A DNA stretch of 14,428 nt from an uncultured bacterium (GTDB lineage Bacteria; Cyanobacteriota; Vampirovibrionia; Gastranaerophilales; Gastranaerophilaceae). Below are positions 6,689 through 12,457 of this stretch, piece by piece; position 1 is the first letter of the stretch; each line of letters opens with the position of its first letter. Below the pieces are notes generated by a model. The model did not search any database. It was given only the letters and a program-made list of their open reading frames with translations, and was not told where the DNA came from. Where the stretch lies: positions 1-14,428 of the forward strand of contig CAMVQX010000025.1 in assembly GCA_947169755.1 (NCBI GenBank), written 5' to 3'. The position numbers and the translations under genes were made by a program.

Positions 6689-7364
6689 AATGCTTACTTG
6701 TCAATTCATTTAAATTTGCACTTTGAATAAATTTTTTTACATCATTTACAGGAATCGCAAAACCTATACCTATATTAGAGATATTATTGTCCGGATTATA
6801 AATTGACTGAGATATACCGATAACTTCCCCTTGAGAATTTACAAGCGGACCTCCTGAGCACCCGGGGTTTATTGCAGCATCAGTTTGGATGCGCCCTTTT
6901 GTATAATCAATTCTTGATACTATACCGGATGTTAAAGTACCTGAAAAACCAAATGGATTGCCAATAGCCAACACTTTCTGTCCGACTTTTACTTCTTCGG
7001 AATTTCCGAGATTTACAGTCATTAAAGGTTGTTTCGGATCAATTTTTAAGAGTGCCAAATCTTTATTTTTTCCCATTTTAGAAAGAACTTTTGCTTTATA
7101 GACTTTCCCGGACGAAGTTGTTACATCAATATTTTTTGCATCTTCAATAACATGTGACCCTGTCAAAATCACACCGTCTGAACGAACAATACACCCTGTT
7201 CCTGCAGAAAATCCATCGGATAAATTTGCATCTATTGCAACAATTGCCGGATTTATTTTTTCATAAACGGTAATATTTGTCATTTCATCGGCACTAAAAT
7301 TTTGTGCTGTAACCGGTAATGCAAATATTATAAAAGTTAAAATTGCGATAAGATTTTTTATCAT
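6675..7364 (-). CDS. Secreted HtrA/Deg-like trypsin-fold serine protease without PDZ domain
   Basis: This 229-aa protein is a periplasmic or secreted serine endopeptidase, S1C-like. Residues 1-20 are a signal peptide (MIKNLIAILTFIIFALPVTA). The protease domain, about 30-222, carries the full triad: His71 in LTGSHVIE, Asp102 in KDLALLKI and Ser170 in NPGCSGGPL. The IGNPFGFSGTLTSGIVS block (134-150) is typical of DegP/DegQ. The chain ends soon after GIGFAIPVNDVKKFI, so no PDZ domain is present, unlike classical HtrA (350-500 aa). The substrate-sensing/oligomerising role of PDZ must be missing or supplied elsewhere. Two cysteines sit near the active site: Cys58 in the strand before the His loop and Cys169 directly before the nucleophile, where Asn is usual. 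The start is fixed by AAAGGAAAG upstream of the ATG. It is divergent from ycf23 and precedes mlaE. Confidence 0.92.
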   Translation of the reverse strand: MIKNLIAILTFIIFALPVTAQNFSADEMTNITVYEKINPAIVAIDANLSDGFSAGTGCIVRSDGVILTGSHVIEDAKNIDVTTSSGKVYKAKVLSKMGKNKDLALLKIDPKQPLMTVNLGNSEEVKVGQKVLAIGNPFGFSGTLTSGIVSRIDYTKGRIQTDAAINPGCSGGPLVNSQGEVIGISQSIYNPDNNISNIGIGFAIPVNDVKKFIQSANLNELTSKHFASK

Positions 7365-7440
7365 AAGCTTTCCTTTTAATAATGATTATCCCTAATTTGA
7401 GATTTAAAACATCACCTAAAAAATTTTTCAAAGATTAGTT

Positions 7441-7457
7441 ATTGTAATTATTACAAT
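7441..7457. promoter_or_regulatory. Perfect palindromic operator of Fur-superfamily type (7-1-7 box)
   Basis: ATTGTAATTATTACAAT is a perfect inverted repeat with 8-base arms around one central T. Its inner 15 bases have the 7-1-7 form of Fur-family boxes. They differ from the Per box TTATAATNATTATAA in one symmetric pair of positions, and from the Bacillus Zur box TCGTAATNATTACGA in another single pair. It covers the -35 hexamer of the ycf23 promoter, so binding should repress that gene. It also lies about 77 bases upstream of the divergent protease gene. The regulator itself is not in the window. Confidence 0.6.
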
Positions 7458-7470
7458 TTTAATGTATAAT
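7442..7470 (+). promoter_or_regulatory. Promoter of ycf23
   Basis: TTGTAA (7442-7447), a 17-base spacer and a perfect TATAAT (7465-7470) form a good sigma-70-type promoter. Transcription would begin near 7477, giving a leader of about 34 bases that ends in the ribosome binding site GAAAGGAAA before the ATG at 7511. The -35 lies inside the palindrome at 7441-7457. Confidence 0.68.
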
Positions 7471-7510
7471 TCAGAAAGATTTTTAAGACTTTATACGAAA
7501 GGAAATAATT

Positions 7511-8269
7511 ATGAGCAGAATTGAAACATTTAAACAACACTTAACTGAAAAGAGAGCAGTTAAAATTATTGCAGGTATCGACAACTATGATATCGAAAAT
7601 ATTAAAAAAGTAGTTACTTCAGCAGAACAAGCAGGCGCTTCAGCTGTTGATATTTGTGCAAAACCTGAAATCATTTCAGAAATCAGAGAAATGACAGATA
7701 TGCCGATTTTTGTATCTTCAATCGTTCCATCAGAACTTGTAAAAGCTGTTGAACTTGGTGCAGATGCAATTGAACTTGGCAACTTTGACGTTCTTTACAA
7801 AAAAGGTATGTCATTTACTTCTGACAAAGTTTTGTCATTAGTAAATGAAACATTGAGTCTTTTGGGTGACACAAAAACATTTTTCTGCGTAACAATCCCT
7901 GGTGAATTATCAATTTCTGAACAAATCGATTTGGCAAGAAAATTAGAAACTATGGGTATTGATTTAATCCAAACTGAAGGACACTATTCATCTGATAGCA
8001 TTTCTGACGGTGCAAGAGGTTTGATGGAAAGAGCAGAATTAACAATTTCTAACACAATTGAACTTTCAAGAAACATAGATCTTCCAATTATGACAGCAAC
8101 AGCAATCAACCCGACAACAGCTCCATTTGCTTATGCGGCAGGTGCTTCAGCTATCGGCTGCGGTTCTTGTATCAACAAGATGGATTCAACATTATCAATG
8201 GTTGCTACTGCTAAGAGCTTGGTAGAAATCGCTTCAAGAAACGCTTTGAAAGTTGTTGAATTAGTTTAA
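7511..8269 (+). CDS. ycf23: Ycf23/DUF561 family protein (TIM-barrel-like)
   Basis: This 252-aa soluble protein is full length for the Ycf23 (DUF561) family, conserved in cyanobacteria and red-lineage plastids, with no firmly established reaction. The recognisable stretches are RAVKIIAGIDNYDIENIKKV (about 15-34), the AGASAVDICAKPE turn (41-53), PIFVSSIVPSELVKAVELGA (65-84), ELGNFDVLYKKG, the IDLIQTEGHYSS block near 150, LPIMTATAINPTTAPFAYAA near 200, and GASAIGCGSCINK (about 212-224). The repeated strand-helix pattern with 'GAD/GAS' turns and the late glycine-rich phosphate-binding-like turn suggest a TIM barrel of the KDPG-aldolase/HisF kind, so a small phosphorylated ligand is possible (inference). 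Its codons and strong ribosome binding site suggest good expression. It is a single-gene unit: its own promoter with a Fur-type operator in front and an intrinsic terminator behind. Confidence 0.88.
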   Translation: MSRIETFKQHLTEKRAVKIIAGIDNYDIENIKKVVTSAEQAGASAVDICAKPEIISEIREMTDMPIFVSSIVPSELVKAVELGADAIELGNFDVLYKKGMSFTSDKVLSLVNETLSLLGDTKTFFCVTIPGELSISEQIDLARKLETMGIDLIQTEGHYSSDSISDGARGLMERAELTISNTIELSRNIDLPIMTATAINPTTAPFAYAAGASAIGCGSCINKMDSTLSMVATAKSLVEIASRNALKVVELV

Positions 8270-8285
8270 TAATTAATAAAAATAC

Positions 8286-8316
8286 AAAAAGACCTCACAT
8301 TGTGAGGTCTTTTTTA
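8286..8316 (+). terminator. Intrinsic terminator after ycf23
   Basis: The stem GACCTCAC (8291-8298), a 3-base loop and GTGAGGTC (8302-8309) are followed by six T (8310-8315). The A-run before the stem pairs with the T-run, so it may also work weakly in reverse. It closes the single-gene ycf23 unit. Confidence 0.92.
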
Positions 8317-8345
8317 TTGAAAAATTTATCTATTTTGGTTAAGAT
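8317..8345 (+). promoter_or_regulatory. Candidate promoter of the pseudopilin gene
   Basis: TTGAAA (8317-8322), a 17-base spacer and TAAGAT (8340-8345, four of six) lie directly after the ycf23 terminator and before the ribosome binding site GAGAGG at the ATG of 8366. The spacing is right but the -10 is weak. Confidence 0.4.
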
Positions 8346-8365
8346 ATTAACGAAAGAGAGGAATT

Positions 8366-9028
8366 ATGAAGAAAGCATTCACACTGGCAGAGGTTTTAAT
8401 AACTTTATCAATTATTGGAGTAGTTGCAGCACTTACAATACCATCACTAATTGTAAAATACCAAAAACATGTTTTGTATAACCAGTTTATGAAAGCAGTT
8501 TCTGTTTTAGAAAATGCTGTAAGAATGTTTGAAGTTGAAAATGATTGTGTTGGTTCTATATCAAATATACTTGAAGATGGAGAAGCTTTAAATACAAAAC
8601 ACCTTATTAAATATTTTAATGTAGCACAAGAAATAAATAATGATAATTATGAAAATATCTGTAAAAACAGCTATGACGCTATAGAAGAAGACAATCCTTG
8701 CATTAATGATAGGAGCTTAGATGGAACATACGCTTTTATAACAAATGATGGTATGTTGTTTAATTTTTCAATGGGAGTTGGTTGGTTTGGATATAATGAA
8801 GGGATTGTTGATGTGAATGGTCCTAATAAAGGTCCTAATAAATATGGAAAAGATATATTTGTTTTTTATGAACCTTGTAGGATAAGTGGTGGCAATGCTT
8901 TTATAAATAAGCTCGGATGGGGTGGTAACGAAAAATCCTTAGGGCAAATTGGCAATTTGTCTTGCAATGAAAGTGACAAGTTAGGTTGTGCAGCAAAACT
9001 CCTTCACGAAGGTAAGATGAATTATTGA
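8366..9028 (+). CDS. Type IV pilin-like / type II secretion pseudopilin
   Basis: The 220-aa product has a class III prepilin signal: MKKA, then FTLAEVLITLSIIGVVAALTI with the invariant Glu at +5 of the mature protein. The residue before the cleavage point is Ala instead of the canonical Gly. A prepilin peptidase would cut before Phe5, and the hydrophobic helix (about 5-27) would anchor it and pack into the filament. The C-terminal domain has six cysteines (NDC, NIC, NPC, EPC, LSC, LGC), enough for three disulfides. A GPNKGPNKYGKDIFVF segment (about 152-167) is typical of the many G/H-type pilin-like proteins that I recall in Gastranaerophilales. It stands alone in the window, without assembly genes, as is usual for dispersed minor pilins. 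It is clearly a pilin-like protein; its exact filament role is open. It ends in TGA at 9026-9028, which overlaps the next promoter. Confidence 0.9.
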   Translation: MKKAFTLAEVLITLSIIGVVAALTIPSLIVKYQKHVLYNQFMKAVSVLENAVRMFEVENDCVGSISNILEDGEALNTKHLIKYFNVAQEINNDNYENICKNSYDAIEEDNPCINDRSLDGTYAFITNDGMLFNFSMGVGWFGYNEGIVDVNGPNKGPNKYGKDIFVFYEPCRISGGNAFINKLGWGGNEKSLGQIGNLSCNESDKLGCAAKLLHEGKMNY

Positions 9029-9053
9029 CCATATCTTGAAAATTTGTTATAAT
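9025..9053 (+). promoter_or_regulatory. Strong promoter of the nfeD-stomatin operon, overlapping the pseudopilin stop
   Basis: TTGACC (9025-9030, five of six), a 17-base spacer and a perfect TATAAT (9048-9053) preceded by TGT (extended -10) make this the best sigma-70-type promoter in the window. The -35 contains the TGA stop of the pseudopilin gene. The ribosome binding site AAAGGGGAG precedes the ATG at 9079. Confidence 0.8.
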
Positions 9054-9078
9054 ACCCCTAAAGAAAGGGGAGCAAAAT

Positions 9079-9504
9079 ATGGAAATTTGGGAGATTTTTG
9101 CCATTGCAGGATTAATTTTTGTTATTCTTGAAATGGTTGTGCCGTCTATGTTTTTCTTAAACCTTGCAGTTGCTGGGTTTTTGACGGCAATTTGTGCACT
9201 ATTCACATCTAGCTGGGTAATTTTACTTTCTGTATTTGTTGTATTATCCATACTTTCCATAGCATTCTTAAGACCACTATTGTTGAGAAACAAAGACTCT
9301 AAAGAAAAAGAAACAGGCATGGAAGGCAAATACATCGGTCAAATCGTAAAAGTAAAAGAACCGGTAGGAAAATTTTCAGGTGCTATCACGATCTACGATG
9401 AGCGTTGGGAAGCCAGAGCTGAAGTAGACGAGCCTATACCTGAAGGTTCAGAAGTTAGAATCGTTAAATACGACAGTTTGGTATTGACTGTAGAAAGGAT
9501 ATAA
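9079..9504 (+). CDS. NfeD-like membrane protein (short form)
   Basis: This 141-aa protein is the short NfeD type. An N-terminal membrane region (about 5-70) has two to three hydrophobic segments, including LIFVILEMVVPSMFFLNLAV and WVILLSVFVVLSILSIAFLR. A C-terminal OB-fold domain (about 85-141) follows, with the typical GMEGKYIGQIVKVKEPVGKF, DERWEARAEVDEPIPEGSEV and LVLTVERI pieces. The ClpP-class protease domain of long NfeD proteins is absent. Members of this family work with SPFH proteins in membrane organisation, and the stomatin gene follows after a single base. The ribosome binding site of that gene (AAAGGAT) lies within the last codons here. It is transcribed from the strong promoter at 9025-9053. 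Confidence 0.93.
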   Translation: MEIWEIFAIAGLIFVILEMVVPSMFFLNLAVAGFLTAICALFTSSWVILLSVFVVLSILSIAFLRPLLLRNKDSKEKETGMEGKYIGQIVKVKEPVGKFSGAITIYDERWEARAEVDEPIPEGSEVRIVKYDSLVLTVERI

Positions 9505-9505
9505 A

Positions 9506-10477
9506 ATGGCTATTTTTTGGTTAATTATACTTGCTGCACTTTTGATTTATGTATTCAAAGGTATTGTTATTGTTCAACAGCAGCAAGAAGTTATTATTGA
9601 AAGACTTGGTAAATATGAAAAAACTTTACGTGCAGGATTAAACTTTATTTTTCCGATTTTGGAAGCACCTCGAGGAATTTTGAAAAAAGTTTCTCAAAGA
9701 GGTTTGGACGGAAGAAGTTATTATTACTTAAAATCAGCTGACAGAATTGATTTAAGAGAAACTATGTACGACTTTCCTCGCCAAAATGTTATTACAAAAG
9801 ATAACGTTTCAATCACTATCAATGCTTTGATTTATTTCCAAATCGTTGATGCAAAAAGCGCAGTTTATGAAATTGAAAACTTGCCTGAAGCTATCGAAAA
9901 ATTGACTCAAACAACATTAAGAAACTTGGTAGGTCAGATGGATTTACAAGAAACATTGACATCTCGCGGCAAAATCAATGATGAATTAAGAACAACACTT
10001 GATGAAGCTACAAACAAATGGGGCGTAAAAGTTAATCGTGTAGAAATTCAGGATATCTTCCCGCCGGCAGACATCCAAGCATCAATGGACAAATTGATGA
10101 AAGCTGACAGAGAAAAGAAAGCTACAATCACAGAAGCTGAAGGTCTCAAAGAAGCTGCCATCAGAAAAGCTGAAGGTGAAAAAGAAGCTGCAATTCGCTC
10201 AGCTGAAGGTGCTAAACAAGCAGAAATTTTAAGAGCTGAAGGTATTGCACAAGCCCGCGTAATCGAAGCTGACGCTGAAAAAGAAGCTATCCAAAGAATT
10301 ATCGATGCACTTGCAGATAAAGGTCAACCTGACAAATACTTAATTGCAATGAAATATCTTGATACTATGAACGCAATCACAAGCGGAAAAGATAACAAAG
10401 TTGTTTACATGCCTTATGAAGCAACAGGAATTCTTTCGTCAGTTGACGGTATCAAGCAAATGTTTGACAGAAAATAA
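9506..10477 (+). CDS. qmcA: Stomatin/QmcA-type SPFH (band 7) membrane protein
   Basis: The 323-aa product is a prokaryotic stomatin that forms large oligomeric scaffolds on the membrane. An N-terminal membrane segment (about 3-25) is followed by the SPFH domain (about 22-190), with VQQQQEVIIERLGKYEKTLR, ALIYFQIVDAKSAVYEIEN and LTSRGKINDELRTTLDEA. Then comes an Ala/Glu-rich coiled coil (about 195-265) made of 11-residue units beginning AEG, and a C-terminal KYLIAMKYLDTM segment followed by VVYMPYEA. Length and order are normal for the QmcA/YbbK group. It is the second gene of the NfeD operon, with a one-base gap, and an intrinsic terminator follows. No substrate is known; partner NfeD and possible membrane proteases are the usual associations. 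The symbol is given by family, not by direct orthology. Confidence 0.95.
   Translation: MAIFWLIILAALLIYVFKGIVIVQQQQEVIIERLGKYEKTLRAGLNFIFPILEAPRGILKKVSQRGLDGRSYYYLKSADRIDLRETMYDFPRQNVITKDNVSITINALIYFQIVDAKSAVYEIENLPEAIEKLTQTTLRNLVGQMDLQETLTSRGKINDELRTTLDEATNKWGVKVNRVEIQDIFPPADIQASMDKLMKADREKKATITEAEGLKEAAIRKAEGEKEAAIRSAEGAKQAEILRAEGIAQARVIEADAEKEAIQRIIDALADKGQPDKYLIAMKYLDTMNAITSGKDNKVVYMPYEATGILSSVDGIKQMFDRK
10136..10300 (+). repeat. Five in-frame 33-base units encoding hendecad coiled-coil repeats
   Basis: Units begin at 10136, 10169, 10202 and 10235, each starting GCTGAAGGT (Ala-Glu-Gly), with a fifth degenerate unit at 10268. They encode 11-residue repeats such as AEGLKEAAIRK and AEGEKEAAIRS at residues 211-265 of the stomatin. 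The third-position differences between units show they are kept at the protein level and are not a recent DNA expansion. Confidence 0.85.
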
Positions 10478-10496
10478 TATTCAAAATAATAAAAAT

Positions 10497-10528
10497 AAAA
10501 GCACTAAGTTTAAACTTAGTGCTTTTTT
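10497..10528 (+). terminator. Intrinsic terminator after the nfeD-stomatin operon
   Basis: A perfect palindrome, arms GCACTAAGT (10501-10509) and ACTTAGTGC (10514-10522) around TTAA, is followed by six T (10523-10528) and preceded by A bases that extend the stem. The A/T flanks suggest it could stop transcription in both directions, but both flanking genes run rightward. Confidence 0.92.
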
Positions 10529-10571
10529 ATTTAATAAATTTTAAAAAATTTTTAAACTTTTCTCATGTTTT

Positions 10572-10586
10572 TGATATCATTATATT
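10572..10586 (+). promoter_or_regulatory. Candidate aspS promoter (-10 region)
   Basis: Two overlapping choices are visible: an extended -10 TGATATCAT (10572-10580) and TATATT (10581-10586). No good -35 stands 17 bases before either. One of them must serve aspS, because a terminator lies just upstream. The ribosome binding site is AGAAGG, five bases before the ATG at 10607. Confidence 0.4.
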
Positions 10587-10606
10587 AAACACAGAAAGAA
10601 GGTATA

Positions 10607-12382
10607 ATGATTAAGACGAGATTAAAAGATCACAATTGCGGAGAATTGAACCTCAGCAATTTGAATGAAGAAGTTACCCTATCAGGTTGGGCAGCAACAA
10701 TACGCGATTTGGGCGGAATTTTATTTATTGAATTGAGAGACAGATCAGGAGTATTCCAATTAGTTGCAAACCCTCAAATTAACCCTGAAGTCCACAAAAT
10801 ATTTTCTAAAATAAGATCAGAATACGTAATAACAGTAAAAGGTAAAATTTCAAAACGTCCTGAAGAAACTTACAATGAAAAATACCCTACAGGACAGGTA
10901 GAAATGTATCCTGAATTTGTTGAAATTTTATCAGAAGCAAAGACTTTACCGTTCGTTCTTGATGACGAAAATGTTTCTGAAGATGTACGTTTAAAATACA
11001 GATATCTAGATATCAGACGTGAAAGTATGCTTCATAATTTGACTTTACGTCACAAAATTTGTCAAGCTGCAAGAAATTATTTGAATAATCAAGACTTTTT
11101 GGAAGTAGAAACTCCTATCTTGATTAAAACAACACCTGAAGGTGCAAGAGACTATCTTGTTCCATCTCGTGTTCAAGAAGGCAAATTCTATGCTCTACCG
11201 CAATCACCGCAAATATTCAAACAATTATTGATGGTTGGCGGTATTGAAAGATACTATCAAATCGCAAAATGCTTCCGTGATGAAGATTTGCGTGCGGACA
11301 GACAACCTGAATTTACACAAATCGACCTTGAAATGTCATTTGTTGAACAACAAGATGTAATCAGAACCGTTGAAGGCTTGATTGTTGATACTTTCAAAGC
11401 TGCAGGGGTAGAAGTTAAGCCACCGTTTATTCAAATGCCTTGGCAAGAAGCTATGGACAGATACGGTTCAGACAAACCTGATACACGTTTTGGTTTGGAA
11501 TTGTTTGATATCGGTGATATTATTCTTCAATCAGAATTTCAAATCGTTAAAAACACACTTGAAAACGGCGGTATCGTTAGAGGTATAAGAATTCCTGGCG
11601 GTGCTAGTTTCTCAAGAAAAGATATTGATGATATTACAAAGCTTGCAGTTTCATTTGGTGCAAAAGCTTTGGCTAACATTATTTATAACGAAGACGGAAC
11701 GGCAAAATCACCTGTTTTAAAATTCGTAACAGAAGAACAGGCAAAAGCTATCCAAGATAGAGCACAAGCAAAAGCCGGCGATATAATTTTCTTTGTTGCT
11801 GATAAACCCAAACTCGTTTATGACATTATGGGCAGATTGAGATTATATTTCGGCAAACGTCTTGATTTAATTGACGAAAGCAAACACAATCTACTTTGGG
11901 TAGTAGACTTCCCAATGTTTGAATGGTCAGACGAAGAAGGTAGATTTATGGCAATGCACCATCCGTTCACATCACCTTGTATTGAAGATTTGGATAAATT
12001 AAAATCAGGTGATTTAGGTAATGTTAAATCTATAGCTTACGATATAGTTTATAACGGTACAGAATTAGGCGGCGGATCTGTAAGAATCCACTCATCTGAA
12101 GTTCAATCAGCTATATTCAAAGCACTTGGCTTAACACAAGAAGAAGCTGAAGAAAAATTCGGATTTATGGTAAATGCTTTACAATACGGAACACCTCCGC
12201 ATGCAGGACTTGCAATCGGTCTTGATAGACTTGTTGCACTATTATGCAGGACAGAATCAATTCGTGATGTTATCGCGTTCCCGAAAAACTCAGGAGCTAA
12301 AGATCTTATGAGTGATGCTCCGGGTGAAGCTTCATTACAACAACTAAGAGAGCTTCATTTGAAGAGCACTGCACATAAATAA
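10607..12382 (+). CDS. aspS: Aspartyl-tRNA synthetase, bacterial type
   Basis: This enzyme charges tRNA(Asp) with aspartate using ATP. At 591 aa it matches bacterial AspRS (about 590). Order: OB-fold anticodon-binding domain (about 1-110, SGWAATIRDLGG and FIELRDRSG); class II catalytic core with motif 1 FLEVETPIL, the flipping-loop/active-site block TTPEGARDYLVPSR, and motif 2 FRDEDLRADRQPEFTQ (Phe223/Arg224 on); the bacterial GAD insertion (about 285-420); and motif 3 GLAIGLDRL (Arg541). Leu35 after Arg-Asp in the OB fold equals the Leu of E. coli's discriminating enzyme, where nondiscriminating enzymes often have His. The second reported determinant is Glu87 rather than Lys or Gly, so tRNA specificity cannot be settled here. 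Its own promoter follows the upstream terminator. ribF is the next gene, 75 bases on, after a hairpin repeat. Confidence 0.98.
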   Translation: MIKTRLKDHNCGELNLSNLNEEVTLSGWAATIRDLGGILFIELRDRSGVFQLVANPQINPEVHKIFSKIRSEYVITVKGKISKRPEETYNEKYPTGQVEMYPEFVEILSEAKTLPFVLDDENVSEDVRLKYRYLDIRRESMLHNLTLRHKICQAARNYLNNQDFLEVETPILIKTTPEGARDYLVPSRVQEGKFYALPQSPQIFKQLLMVGGIERYYQIAKCFRDEDLRADRQPEFTQIDLEMSFVEQQDVIRTVEGLIVDTFKAAGVEVKPPFIQMPWQEAMDRYGSDKPDTRFGLELFDIGDIILQSEFQIVKNTLENGGIVRGIRIPGGASFSRKDIDDITKLAVSFGAKALANIIYNEDGTAKSPVLKFVTEEQAKAIQDRAQAKAGDIIFFVADKPKLVYDIMGRLRLYFGKRLDLIDESKHNLLWVVDFPMFEWSDEEGRFMAMHHPFTSPCIEDLDKLKSGDLGNVKSIAYDIVYNGTELGGGSVRIHSSEVQSAIFKALGLTQEEAEEKFGFMVNALQYGTPPHAGLAIGLDRLVALLCRTESIRDVIAFPKNSGAKDLMSDAPGEASLQQLRELHLKSTAHK

Positions 12383-12399
12383 AAATTAATTTTCAATCT

Positions 12400-12442
12400 T
12401 ATGAGATTCTTCGCTTCGCTATGCGATAAGAAGAATCTCATA
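12400..12442. repeat. Long perfect hairpin (palindromic repeat-like element) between aspS and ribF
   Basis: A 13-base arm TATGAGATTCTTC (12400-12412) is matched perfectly by GAAGAATCTCATA (12430-12442). Inside, TCGC (12416-12419) and GCGA (12423-12426) form a second stem with a 3-base loop. No T-run follows, so it is not a normal terminator. The core GAGATTCTTCGCTTCGCT resembles dispersed palindromic repeats that I recall from many bacterial genomes (unverified). It fills most of the 75 bases between aspS and the likely ribF start. Confidence 0.8.
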
Positions 12443-12457
12443 GTTTATAAAGATATT

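Noticed and set aside
9055..9070. CCCC...GGGG hairpin that could hide the nfeD ribosome binding site
   Set aside because: The likely transcription start is near 9060, so most of the CCCC arm would not be in the RNA, and the stem is only about five pairs.
10136..10300. Tandem DNA repeat or CRISPR-like array
   Set aside because: Units are contiguous, in frame and differ at third positions; they encode the coiled coil of the stomatin, with no spacers.
12400..12450. Intrinsic terminator of aspS
   Set aside because: The stem is strong but no run of T follows; the next bases are TAGTTTATAAAG. I list it as a hairpin repeat instead.
12383..12457. FMN riboswitch upstream of ribF
   Set aside because: The gap is only 75 bases and holds a simple hairpin; the conserved RFN multi-stem core does not fit or appear.
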